64,000 nucleotides of DNA from Lachnospiraceae bacterium (GTDB lineage Bacteria > Bacillota > Clostridia > Lachnospirales > Lachnospiraceae), in assembly GCA_014804755.1 (NCBI GenBank), contig JAAUZE010000005.1:1-64000 (forward strand), written 5' to 3'. A program made the translations under genes and the position numbers. This document shows, one piece after another, positions 1-8,515 of this stretch. Each line of letters begins with the position of its first letter. Position 1 is the first letter of the stretch. The notes under the pieces were generated by a model, which did no database searches, was not told the DNA's origin, and was given only the letters and a program-made list of their open reading frames with translations.

Positions 1-959
1 CCCTGCAGCTCCAACTCCATGCTTTGCTCAATACCGGTTTTTCCCACAATGTCATTACTCGTGTAATCATCGCTCTGAGCCTGGTAGGTCACAAGCTCCT
101 CCGAGGAAATCTTTCCAATATAGCCGATCAAATTGCTGAAATAGACTGCATCCACATATTTCCGCACCGTACCCTCAAAAATCGATACGCCCGCAAGCAC
201 GTCGCTGTTTTCCATCACGGCGACGATCGTCTCTTCCGAAACATTCGTTGCCACCGTCGTCGGAATATATTTCTGATAACTGTTTAAGCTCATGGCATAG
301 CGGATCGTCACGATCTTCAACAGTTCCTCTTTCGTATACCCGTCTCCGACGAGAAACTGCCTGTTGCCGCTTTCATCATAAATATAGTTTCCCTCCGTAT
401 CACGCAGGTATTTACCGACACCGAAACGCGTTCTGCCGCCCAGATACTCCATGACTTCATCGGGGGTTGCCGTTTTTTCTGCATAGGTTAGGTCGTTGAT
501 GCTGCTATGTCCGTAAATGTCCGCTAAAAAACGAAGCAGTATGTTTCCCGTCACGGTATAAGAAAACTTGCCGTCCTCATCGATCACGATAGAAAAATCA
601 TTGATCACGGAATCCCCGTTTTCTTCTATCATGCGGATCAGACGGAAAATGGTAGTATTCAGCTCCTCATTTTTGGTTGAACCGGATTCATAGACATCCT
701 CAATGATAACAGAGTACGCAAGCTCATTATAGGCGAGCACATTGCCGTTCCGGTCAAAAATCTGACCGCGCGTGCTTGCAATGGAACGCTCTTTTCTGAT
801 GCGGAGCCTGAAGTTTTCCATATAGGATTCTCCGCGGACAATCTGCAGATCGAACAGACGATAAATAAGCGTAGCGCACAGACCGAGCACAAGCAGCGAA
901 AGTATGAAAAAACGGGAAAAGATAAACCGGATCAGCCAGTCCTTAATATTACTAAACAA
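1..959 (-). CDS. mrdA: Penicillin-binding protein 2 (MrdA), 3' part missing at window edge
   Basis: Transpeptidase of the elongasome that cross-links peptidoglycan during rod-shaped growth. Only the N-terminal ~319 residues are in the window. They show a short cytoplasmic segment, one membrane helix at about residues 13-33, and the class B PBP dimerisation-domain signature STRGQIFDRNGNVLAYN near residue 60. The catalytic SxxK box lies beyond position 1. The start is read as TTG at 957-959. It overlaps the mreD stop codon and has an AAAGGAG about 11 bases upstream; no ATG fits. It is last in the radC-mreB-mreC-mreD order, the standard elongasome operon of Firmicutes. Identity is firm from sequence and context; the start codon is less certain. 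Confidence 0.9.
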   Translation of the reverse strand, partial: MFSNIKDWLIRFIFSRFFILSLLVLGLCATLIYRLFDLQIVRGESYMENFRLRIRKERSIASTRGQIFDRNGNVLAYNELAYSVIIEDVYESGSTKNEELNTTIFRLIRMIEENGDSVINDFSIVIDEDGKFSYTVTGNILLRFLADIYGHSSINDLTYAEKTATPDEVMEYLGGRTRFGVGKYLRDTEGNYIYDESGNRQFLVGDGYTKEELLKIVTIRYAMSLNSYQKYIPTTVATNVSEETIVAVMENSDVLAGVSIFEGTVRKYVDAVYFSNLIGYIGKISSEELVTYQAQSDDYTSNDIVGKTGIEQSMELELQ

Positions 960-1467
960 ACTTTTTTTCGCTCCTTTTCTCTATTTCATCAAATTTGCGG
1001 TTGATCTTCAAATGTACCGGATAACACAGCAAAGTCAACATGATGGTATATACCATCTCCGGCACGATCACATGCAAAAAATAATAAGGAAACCCGAAAC
1101 GCCCCCGCAAAAGATAAAGAAGGACATAAACCGCAAACCCGTATGCCAGATCGCTGACTGTGATCAAAAACAGCGGCAGCTTAATATCCTCCGGAAAAAA
1201 CACACGGTGAAACATTCCGTTTGCATAACCGATGTACATATAAATGATCGCGTAAAAGCCGATCACTTCGCCAAAAAATATATCTGTCAACAGACCACAG
1301 AAAAAGCCCACCAACAGACCGTTCTTTTTTCCTCTCATAAAGCCGTAAGCAGACGTCATGATGATCAGCAGATTCGGCGCAATTCCGCCGAGTGAGATCC
1401 ACTGCATGAGTGTTCCCTGCAGCACAAAACTGAGCAGCACCAGAAACGCGATCACTAATTTCCTCAT
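952..1467 (-). CDS. mreD: Rod shape-determining protein MreD
   Basis: Small integral membrane subunit of the MreBCD elongasome. The 171-residue product is almost entirely hydrophobic with about five helices and ends in a charged tail (EIEKRSEKKFV), as is usual for MreD. The ATG at 1465-1467 is preferred over an upstream in-frame start at 1515 because GGGAGG sits 5-6 bases before it and the upstream extension is hydrophilic and unlike the family. It lies between mreC and mrdA, and its stop overlaps the mrdA start, which suggests translational coupling. Sequence conservation in this family is low, so context carries much of the call. Confidence 0.88.
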   Translation of the reverse strand: MRKLVIAFLVLLSFVLQGTLMQWISLGGIAPNLLIIMTSAYGFMRGKKNGLLVGFFCGLLTDIFFGEVIGFYAIIYMYIGYANGMFHRVFFPEDIKLPLFLITVSDLAYGFAVYVLLYLLRGRFGFPYYFLHVIVPEMVYTIMLTLLCYPVHLKINRKFDEIEKRSEKKFV

Positions 1468-1486
1468 ATAAACCTCCCAACAACTC

Positions 1487-2356
1487 TCACCACTCGACGG
1501 TCTGCTTCCTATCAAGAATGACCAAAACGGCCTCTAAATGCTCAAAATCAACTGCCGGCGTTAAATAGCCGGATTTGGATAAGTTATTTGCATCCGTATT
1601 GATCTGCGTTATGTAGCCGATCACGATACCGGGAAGATATTTATCCGAGATATTGGAAGTCACGATCTTGTCACCGATCATGACCTCGTTGTCTGCATCG
1701 ATCAGCTGGGAAAAAGAAATTTTTCCGCCTGCCATCAGTTCAAGACTGCCGGAGACGATCACGCGATCCGCCGTTGATAATACCATACCGCCGACATTGG
1801 CGTTATCCGCAATGATAGAATCCACTCGCGCCCAATTCGGACCGACCGCGGTGATGCGTCCCACCAGCCCGCCGTCCGCAATGACATTCATATCGACGGC
1901 GAGCCCGTCTTCCTCTCCCTTATCGATGATGAACGACGCAAACCAATTGCCCGCATCTTTTGCGATGATGCGCGCACCGATCTTCGTATATCCCTCATAG
2001 GACTGATCTAATTCGTAAAGCTCCCTGAGCTGATACAATTCAAAACGATCCTGCTGTAACAGCGTGTTCTGCAAGGTCAGCTCGTCAATCTGTCGTTTCA
2101 GCTCTTCGTTCTCTGTCATCAGATCGCGGATTTCCACAAGCTCATCGACTCGTTTCGACAGATAACCGCCCACTTCGCTGATGCCGACCTGAAACGGTGT
2201 GATGACAGTGCCGACAACCCTATTTAACGGTCCTTTCGTAAAATCCGTCGTCAAGGTGATCAGCATCATGCCGACACACAGGATTGTCAGGATCAGGAGG
2301 ATATATTTACTTGGCAGTTCAAAATGCTCTCCCTTTTTCTTAATGACAGGACTCAT
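1487..2356 (-). CDS. mreC: Rod shape-determining protein MreC
   Basis: Bitopic scaffold of the elongasome that links MreB and MreD to the wall synthases outside the membrane. The 289-residue protein has one N-terminal membrane helix (about residues 18-37), then a coiled coil (about 68-110, rich in E/L/Q) and the two beta-barrel domains. The conserved core DAGNWFASFIIDKGEEDG and the VGRI..VG motif are visible. It begins directly after the mreB stop and is followed by mreD. The length is normal for Firmicutes. Confidence 0.95.
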   Translation of the reverse strand: MSPVIKKKGEHFELPSKYILLILTILCVGMMLITLTTDFTKGPLNRVVGTVITPFQVGISEVGGYLSKRVDELVEIRDLMTENEELKRQIDELTLQNTLLQQDRFELYQLRELYELDQSYEGYTKIGARIIAKDAGNWFASFIIDKGEEDGLAVDMNVIADGGLVGRITAVGPNWARVDSIIADNANVGGMVLSTADRVIVSGSLELMAGGKISFSQLIDADNEVMIGDKIVTSNISDKYLPGIVIGYITQINTDANNLSKSGYLTPAVDFEHLEAVLVILDRKQTVEW

Positions 2357-2358
2357 AC

Positions 2359-3369
2359 TTACTTACTCATTCCCTCAATCGCATACGCAACAGATTTATA
2401 GTTATCTTCCTTGATGATTTTTGCCAGACCGAGCGCCACGCTTTCTATCGGCTTATCGATCGAATTGATCTTTAAGCCTGTCCCCTTGGCGATCAGCTCC
2501 GCAAGATGGATGACCTGTGACGCACCGCCTGTTAAATATACACCGTGGCGGTAAATATCGGCAGCAAGCTCGGGCGGCGTCCGCTCCAGAATCACTTTGA
2601 TATTGTCAATGATCGTTGCAAAATGTTCTTTCAGGCACTCATCGACAAGTGCGGTCGGTATCTCACGCTCCACAGGAAGTCCCGTCACGATATCGCGCCC
2701 GTATACAACCGCGTTTGCACCCTCCTTTTCCAGATCGCTCAACGAAATCTTGACTTTTTCCGCCGTCTTTCCGCCGATCAGCAGACTATACTCCCTTCGG
2801 ATGGCATTGCGGATCGCCTCGTCGAATTTCTGTCCGCCTACTTTGATCATTTTACTGAGCACGATCCCGCCAAGAGACAAAATGGAAATCTCCGTTGTAT
2901 CGTAGCCCACATTCACCACTAAGACGCCCTGTGAATTTTTGACGTCAATGTCCAGTCCGAGCCCGTCCGCGACTGCCTTCTCAACGACCATGATCTTGCG
3001 CGCTTTTACGCCCGCATCCTTGATCAGATCGTAAAACGCCCTCTTCTCGACCTCCGTAACATCCGTCGGCACGGCGATAAAGTAATCTGCCGGACGGATA
3101 CTTCCCTTTCCGATGTCACCGACAAAATATTTGACAAGCAGCTGCATATTTTGAATATCCGCAATGACACCGTTGCAGAGCGGATAGGATATGTGAATGT
3201 TCGCAGGCGCTTTTTCAAACATCTCATACGCTGAATCACCGTATGCAAACAGCGTATTCTTGTTCTCAATGGCGATCATGTTCTTTTCCACAAGGATCGC
3301 GTCTTCATTCCTGCTGTAAATTTTAATATTGCTTGTCCCAAGGTCGATACCGAATATATTATTTCCCAC
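2359..3369 (-). CDS. mreB: Rod shape-determining protein MreB (actin-like)
   Basis: Actin-family ATPase that forms membrane-associated filaments and orients wall synthesis. The 336-residue product shows the phosphate-1 loop FGIDLGTSNIKIY, the PTDVTEVEKRAFYDLIKDAG segment, the phosphate-2 loop VNVGYDTTEISILSLGG and the adenosine motif YLTGGASQVI. The start codon is GTG at 3367-3369, preceded by GGGG with 8 bases spacing. It is somewhat diverged from typical MreB: the usual SIGVAGDEMD stretch reads MIKVGGQKFDEAI, so an MreB-like or Mbl paralogue is possible. It sits between radC and mreC. Confidence 0.93.
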   Translation of the reverse strand: MGNNIFGIDLGTSNIKIYSRNEDAILVEKNMIAIENKNTLFAYGDSAYEMFEKAPANIHISYPLCNGVIADIQNMQLLVKYFVGDIGKGSIRPADYFIAVPTDVTEVEKRAFYDLIKDAGVKARKIMVVEKAVADGLGLDIDVKNSQGVLVVNVGYDTTEISILSLGGIVLSKMIKVGGQKFDEAIRNAIRREYSLLIGGKTAEKVKISLSDLEKEGANAVVYGRDIVTGLPVEREIPTALVDECLKEHFATIIDNIKVILERTPPELAADIYRHGVYLTGGASQVIHLAELIAKGTGLKINSIDKPIESVALGLAKIIKEDNYKSVAYAIEGMSK

Positions 3370-3408
3370 TTCATGTACCCCTTTCTAACCGTAATGGTAT
3401 CTGTCTTA

Positions 3409-4080
3409 TCACAGAATCTTTTCCTCAAGAAAACTCACATAACGGCCATCCCCGATGATGATGTGATCTAACAGAGGAATATGCAGAAACGAACCTGCCG
3501 CCTTGATCTTTGCGGTCATTGCACGGTCGTCCTTACTCGGCGTCGGATCGCCGCTCGGATGATTGTGCAGAAGCATGATATACACCGCACGATATTCCAA
3601 CGCACGGATAAACATATCGCGCGGCGAAAGAACGGAAAAATTTACCGTTCCCGTTGACAATACCGTATCATGGATGAGTCTGCCTTTGTTGTCAAGTAAA
3701 AGCATCCTCACCTGCTCATTCTCGAGATGCCGCATCCGTTCCATGTAATAATCCGCGACCAGCTCCGGTCTGCTGAAATCCACGCGTTCCCGCATATGTG
3801 TCGCCGCGATCCTGTTTGACAGCTCGGCGATACACTTGATCCGCACCGCTTTGACCTCGCCGATTCCCCTGATGGATTTGAGCTGCTCCAAATGAATATG
3901 CTGAAGCTGCAAAAGTCCATCCTGGTTTGCGTTCATTTCAAGGACTCTCTTCGCTAAGGCAAGCGCGTCCTCTCCCTTTGTCCCCGTGCGGATAATGATG
4001 GCAAGAAGTTCTGCGTCCGTCAAATTCTGCGCGCCGTATGCAAGGAACTTTTCATACGGCAGATCTGTCTGATTTTTCAT
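3409..4080 (-). CDS. radC: RadC family JAB/MPN-domain protein
   Basis: The 223-residue protein has an N-terminal helix-hairpin-helix region (SIRGIGEVKAVRIKCIAEL, about residues 68-86) and a C-terminal JAMM metalloprotease-like domain with the zinc-binding motif HNHPSGDPTPSKDD near residue 172. Despite the historical name, a direct role in DNA repair is not established for this family. It heads the mreBCD-mrdA cluster, as in many Firmicutes, and has a GAGGG Shine-Dalgarno sequence 7 bases before its ATG. A promoter candidate lies at 4167-4195. Confidence 0.93.
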   Translation of the reverse strand: MKNQTDLPYEKFLAYGAQNLTDAELLAIIIRTGTKGEDALALAKRVLEMNANQDGLLQLQHIHLEQLKSIRGIGEVKAVRIKCIAELSNRIAATHMRERVDFSRPELVADYYMERMRHLENEQVRMLLLDNKGRLIHDTVLSTGTVNFSVLSPRDMFIRALEYRAVYIMLLHNHPSGDPTPSKDDRAMTAKIKAAGSFLHIPLLDHIIIGDGRYVSFLEEKIL

Positions 4081-4166
4081 AAGTATACCCTCGTTCGCTT
4101 CAGTTTACTCTTCGGGTACATCCGCGCGTGATAAGGGTGCTTAACTCAATCTTCTCGCTAACGCTC

Positions 4167-4195
4167 ATTGTAACACAAAACCAAAATCATGTATA
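4167..4195 (-). promoter_or_regulatory. Predicted promoter of radC-mreBCD
   Basis: The minus strand carries TACAAT (4167-4172) preceded by TGT, an extended -10 arrangement. A weak -35 match, TATACA (4190-4195), lies at a 17-base spacing. The rest of the 4081-4234 gap holds no reading frame I trust. It does hold an imperfect inverted repeat around TCGCTAACGC (4155-4164). Confidence 0.5.
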
Positions 4196-4234
4196 CCTTA
4201 TTATCATTTTTTTCCCGCGGCCGTTTGGCTCCAC

Positions 4235-5542
4235 TCACAGTTTGGAAAGCGCTGCGGAGTCGATGAGTCCGTCATCCACAAAACGCTGGAATGTCTTCAG
4301 GATGCCGAAGCCCGCATGCTCCCAAGTCAGACCGCCCTGAAAAAACACATTGTATGGTGGCTTCATCGGTCCGTCCGCCGAAAGCTCGATCGAAGAACCG
4401 GATACAAACGCGCCTGCCGCCATAATGACCTTACTGTCATATCCCGGCATGTCCCACGGCTCCGGGACAACATGACTGTCCACGCCCGCCGCCGCCTGCA
4501 CCGCCTGACAGAACGCCCGCACGCCCTCCGGCTTTTCAAACCGTATCGCCTGAATGATGTCATAGCGCTCCTGTGAAGCATCCGGCGTACAGACATAGCC
4601 GCAGGGCTCATAGAGATTCGCGGCAAAGACCGCCGCCTTTAAGGCGCTCGCCGTCACGGTCGGTGCCATGAAAAGCCCCTGATAAAAGCTTGTCAGCACG
4701 CCGAGCGACGCGCCGACTTCCTTTCCGAGTCCGGGTGAGGTCAGACGATATGCCGCATTTTCCACACATTCTTTTTTTCCTACGATATAACCGCCGATCG
4801 GGGCAAGACCGCCCCCCGGGTTCTTGATCAGCGAACCGACTGCCATATCCGCGCCGACATCCGTCGGCTCTGTCCGTTCCACAAATTCTCCATAGCAGTT
4901 GTCCACCATACAGATCACATCCGGCTTGACACTCTTAATAAAAGAGATCAGCTCCCCGATTCGCGCAACAGACAGTGTCGGGCGCTCTAAGTAGCCCTTG
5001 GAACGCTGGATGGTGGCCAGCTTTGTTTTTTCTCCGATCGCCGCACGGATCCCCTCGTAATCAAAACCGCCGTCCTTTTTCAGCTCAACCTGCCGATACG
5101 TCACGCCATACTCAGCGAGGGAGCCTTTGGACGGCCGGATGCCGATGACCTCCTCCAACGTGTCATACGGCTTGCCGACAGGGGATAAGATCTCATCTCC
5201 CGGTCTTACATTGCTCATGAGCGCAAGCGCGAGCGCATGCGTGCCGCAGGTGATCTGCGGACGGACGAGCGCGTCCTCCGCGTGAAACAGGTTCGCATAG
5301 ACCTGCTCTAAGGTATCCCTGCCGATATCCCCGTAACCATAGCCCGTCGTGCCGAGCAGACAAGCCTCCGATACGCGCGCATCCTGCATGGCGCGCAGCA
5401 CCTTTAACTGATTATACTGTGCCGTCTCATCTATGTCTGAAAACCGCTGACTAAGGCGCTCCTGCACGCGTCTGCCCGCTTCATAGACCTCACGGGAAAT
5501 TCCCATGCTCTCATACATTGCCTCTAATGTGGTGTCTTTCAT
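4235..5542 (-). CDS. Methionine gamma-lyase family protein (YnbB, 'aluminium resistance' family)
   Basis: A PLP-dependent enzyme of the cystathionine gamma-synthase fold, 435 residues. The N-terminus (AQYNQLKVLRAMQDARVSE), the HALALALMSNVRPGDEIL cofactor-pocket segment and the IKNPGGGLAPIGGYIVG segment, which holds the lysine that binds PLP, are typical of the family named after an aluminium-resistance phenotype. The true substrate is not settled. It follows miaA by 7 bases, as ynbB does in Bacillus. In that arrangement hfq usually lies between miaA and ynbB; here there is no room for it. A GGAGTGAG precedes the ATG. Confidence 0.88.
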   Translation of the reverse strand: MKDTTLEAMYESMGISREVYEAGRRVQERLSQRFSDIDETAQYNQLKVLRAMQDARVSEACLLGTTGYGYGDIGRDTLEQVYANLFHAEDALVRPQITCGTHALALALMSNVRPGDEILSPVGKPYDTLEEVIGIRPSKGSLAEYGVTYRQVELKKDGGFDYEGIRAAIGEKTKLATIQRSKGYLERPTLSVARIGELISFIKSVKPDVICMVDNCYGEFVERTEPTDVGADMAVGSLIKNPGGGLAPIGGYIVGKKECVENAAYRLTSPGLGKEVGASLGVLTSFYQGLFMAPTVTASALKAAVFAANLYEPCGYVCTPDASQERYDIIQAIRFEKPEGVRAFCQAVQAAAGVDSHVVPEPWDMPGYDSKVIMAAGAFVSGSSIELSADGPMKPPYNVFFQGGLTWEHAGFGILKTFQRFVDDGLIDSAALSKL

Positions 5543-5549
5543 GACGATC

Positions 5550-6518
5550 TCACTCCTCTGTTTTCGTTTCTTCTAAAATCCCTTTTTCCCGCATATATTC
5601 CAACATATCGGTCAGAATCGCTTCCTCTGACGCAAATGCTCCCCTGTCCAGCCAAATGACATCGCGCTCTCGCTTAAACCATGTGACCTGACGCTTTGCG
5701 AAATGTCTGGTATCCCGTTTGATACGGTAAACAGCCTCGTCTAAGCTGCACGCTCCGTCCAAATGATCGAGCAGCTCCTTATACCCCAGCCCCTGCATGG
5801 AAATCATGTCCCGCGTACAGCCGCGCTCCTTTAAACTGCGCACCTCCGAAAGCAGCCCTCGGGTCATCATCTGCTCCACCCGATCGTCAATGCGCGCATA
5901 CAGCTTTCCGCGGTCATCATTCAGCACAAAATAACAAAACGCATAGGGCGATTGCTTCTTTCGCTGATCTTCATTATGCGCCGAGATCGGCGTATGATTT
6001 TCTTCATAAAACTCGATCGCGCGAATGACACGTTTGAGATTGTGGGCATGAATCTTCTTTGCCGATTCAGGATCGATCGCAAGAAGCCTCTCATATAACG
6101 CAGCCGCACCCTCCGGCGTCTCAGCCTGCTTCTCCAGTTCTTTCCGCAGCCCGCTCTCCTCCCCATGTGCTAAAAAATCAATGTCATAGAGAACGGACTG
6201 AATATAAAACCCCGTTCCGCCGACTATGATCGGAATATGCCCTCTTTCGTAAATCTCCCCCATCGCCTGCTTTGTCATCGTCTGGAAGCGGACAATATCA
6301 AATTCCTCCTCCGGCTCGAGCACATCGATCAAATGATGGGGCACACCGTCCATCTCCCGCCCAGTGATCTTCGCTGTTCCGATATCCATATGACGGTATA
6401 CCTGCATGGAATCGGCGGAGATGATCTCCCCGCCGATCGTTTTTGCCAAAGAAATGGAAAGCTTTGTTTTCCCGACTGCCGTCGGTCCAGTAAGAATCAC
6501 AAGCTTATTTTGAATCAT
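5550..6518 (-). CDS. miaA: tRNA dimethylallyltransferase MiaA
   Basis: Transfers a dimethylallyl group to A37 of tRNAs that read UNN codons. The 322-residue protein carries the P-loop LTGPTAVGKTKLS at the N-terminus, the DSMQVYRHMDIGTAK substrate motif, VGGTGFYIQ, and the C-terminal KRQVTWFKRE region. The ATG at 6516-6518 is chosen because GAGGAG lies 5 bases upstream; an in-frame GTG two codons earlier is the alternative. MiaB, which methylthiolates the same base, is encoded upstream at 11160-12647, so both steps of ms2i6A formation are in one cluster. Confidence 0.96.
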   Translation of the reverse strand: MIQNKLVILTGPTAVGKTKLSISLAKTIGGEIISADSMQVYRHMDIGTAKITGREMDGVPHHLIDVLEPEEEFDIVRFQTMTKQAMGEIYERGHIPIIVGGTGFYIQSVLYDIDFLAHGEESGLRKELEKQAETPEGAAALYERLLAIDPESAKKIHAHNLKRVIRAIEFYEENHTPISAHNEDQRKKQSPYAFCYFVLNDDRGKLYARIDDRVEQMMTRGLLSEVRSLKERGCTRDMISMQGLGYKELLDHLDGACSLDEAVYRIKRDTRHFAKRQVTWFKRERDVIWLDRGAFASEEAILTDMLEYMREKGILEETKTEE

Positions 6519-6527
6519 CCTCACTCC

Positions 6528-8432
6528 TCATACAATTCGTTTAAATTTTTTCTCCAACTCGTATTTTGACATGGAAATGATCGTCGGCCTGCCGTGCGGA
6601 CAATGGTAGGGATTGTCAAGCTGCAGAAGCTCTCCGATCAGTTCGTCCGCCTCCGCATTAGTCAGTGCCGTATTTCCCTTGACTGCGGATTTACATGCCA
6701 TGGACGCCAATTTCTCATAAATCACGTCGGGTGTCCCGCGTACAGGCCCCTCGGCAAGCTCGTCCAGCATATTCAGCAAAAGCTCCCGTTCGTTACAGCC
6801 GTATAAATCCATCGGCACGGTGCGCACGGCAGCCTCGTTTCCGCCAAACTCCTCGATTTCAAATCCGAGATCAAGGAAACGGGCGCGGTATTCCATCAAC
6901 ACCTGATAATTTTTGGCGTTTAAATGCAGGATGATCGGCGGCTCAAGCATCTGCCGCGGCGTGCTTTTTTCATTCAGATGTTTCATCAACCGTTCAAACT
7001 TCACCTTTTCATGCGCTGCGTGCTGATCGATGATAAAGAGTTTGTCCTCATACTGTACCAGCCAGTAGGTATCAAATATCTGCCCCAAAATCTTGTGTCC
7101 CGCTCTGGCGGATTCACTCAGCATTTTATCGCTAAACAGTTCCATTTGCTGCGGTTTTTCGACAATTATGTGTTCATCCTTCTTTATGATATTTGCATGA
7201 ATATCGTCGTTTTTCGCATGATTTGGCTCATTTTGCTCGCCAATGACCCGCGTCGGACGGTTCGTTTGAAAGAAATCCTGCAAATTTTGCTCTTTTTCTC
7301 CATAAATTGTCTCCTCGCGCACCGCCGGAATCGGGAGCCGACTTGCCTCAAACGGCTCGGGAGCGTTCGCGCTTAAGGCTTTCCGCTCCGCCACAACATC
7401 TTGTAGATGCGCTTTCTCATCGAGAAGAACCTGCGGAATCAGTTCCTTGTCCTTTAAGGCATCGCTCACCGCCTGATAAAGAATATCAAAAAATTCCTGC
7501 TGTCTGATAAAGCGAATCTCCATTTTAGACGGATGAACATTCACATCGATCTCATCCGCCGGAATCGTGATCGAAAGCATACATACAGGATATTTGTGCT
7601 TCATGAGATAGGACTGATATGCCTCCTCAACCGCCCTTGCGATCACATCACTTTTAATGTAACGCCGGTTGACAAAATAATTTTCCAGACTGCGGTTTGC
7701 ACGGTTCATCTCAGGCTTTCCGACATAGCCGTCTATGCGGATGCCGTCGCGCTCATAGGCCACCGGCAGTAAATGCTCCGATATATCCCGCCCGTAGATA
7801 CGGTAGATCACTTCGCGAAGATCCCCGTTTCCGCTTGTGTGAAACCGTGTATCCCGATTCATAACGAACTTAAAAGAAATTTCCGGTCTTGACATCGCAA
7901 GATGCTCCATCAGATCGGCAATGTAGCTTCCCTCCGTTGCAAACGACTTTAAGAATTTTCTACGGACTGGAATGTTATAAAATAAATTGCGCACCATGAT
8001 CGTCGTGCCGTCCGGCGCGCCGACCTCGGAAAGCTCCTCCTCCGCGCCGCCCGAGATCAGATAACGGACGCCCGCATAATCGTCCGCGGTCTTACTGATG
8101 ATCTCCACTCTTGAAACTGCCGCTATACTTGAGAGGGCTTCGCCGCGGAAACCAAGAGAACTGATGGATAACAGATCTTCCACGGAATGGATCTTGCTCG
8201 TCGCATGCCGCAAAAAAGCGGTGCGTATCTGATCCTTCGGAATACCGCCTCCGTTATCCGTCACGCGGATAAAGCTGGTGCCGCCCTCCGTGATCTCTAC
8301 GGTAATCGCGCTTGCCCCAGCATCCATCGCATTCTCAACAAGCTCTTTGACAACGCTCACCGGACGCTCTACCACCTCGCCGGCCGCAATTTTATCAATC
8401 GTCTCCGAATCCAGTACCGCAATCTGCGCCAT
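6528..8432 (-). CDS. mutL: DNA mismatch repair protein MutL
   Basis: Mismatch-repair ATPase that couples MutS recognition to strand incision. The 634-residue protein has the GHKL ATPase motifs near the N-terminus (ELVENAMDAGA, DNGGGI, GFRGEALSS) and a C-terminal endonuclease domain with DQHAAHEKVKFE near residue 460 and CPHGRPT near the end. It is therefore the nicking type of MutL found in organisms without MutH. The start at 8430-8432 is supported by AAGGAGGAG just upstream; an in-frame ATG 12 codons earlier (8468) has no comparable signal. The stop is 9 bases before the miaA ATG. Confidence 0.97.
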   Translation of the reverse strand: MAQIAVLDSETIDKIAAGEVVERPVSVVKELVENAMDAGASAITVEITEGGTSFIRVTDNGGGIPKDQIRTAFLRHATSKIHSVEDLLSISSLGFRGEALSSIAAVSRVEIISKTADDYAGVRYLISGGAEEELSEVGAPDGTTIMVRNLFYNIPVRRKFLKSFATEGSYIADLMEHLAMSRPEISFKFVMNRDTRFHTSGNGDLREVIYRIYGRDISEHLLPVAYERDGIRIDGYVGKPEMNRANRSLENYFVNRRYIKSDVIARAVEEAYQSYLMKHKYPVCMLSITIPADEIDVNVHPSKMEIRFIRQQEFFDILYQAVSDALKDKELIPQVLLDEKAHLQDVVAERKALSANAPEPFEASRLPIPAVREETIYGEKEQNLQDFFQTNRPTRVIGEQNEPNHAKNDDIHANIIKKDEHIIVEKPQQMELFSDKMLSESARAGHKILGQIFDTYWLVQYEDKLFIIDQHAAHEKVKFERLMKHLNEKSTPRQMLEPPIILHLNAKNYQVLMEYRARFLDLGFEIEEFGGNEAAVRTVPMDLYGCNERELLLNMLDELAEGPVRGTPDVIYEKLASMACKSAVKGNTALTNAEADELIGELLQLDNPYHCPHGRPTIISMSKYELEKKFKRIV

Positions 8433-8515
8433 ACCGCTCCTCCTTCTTATTCTTTCATTTTCCTTCATTTATCAATCCCATTGTGACCTGTATATTTAAT
8501 ACTCACACAATCTGA

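Noticed and set aside
4200-4234. GC-rich CGGCCGCGG next to a T run after the ynbB-like gene as a terminator
   Set aside because: The possible stem is only three to four pairs, so it is not reported as a feature.
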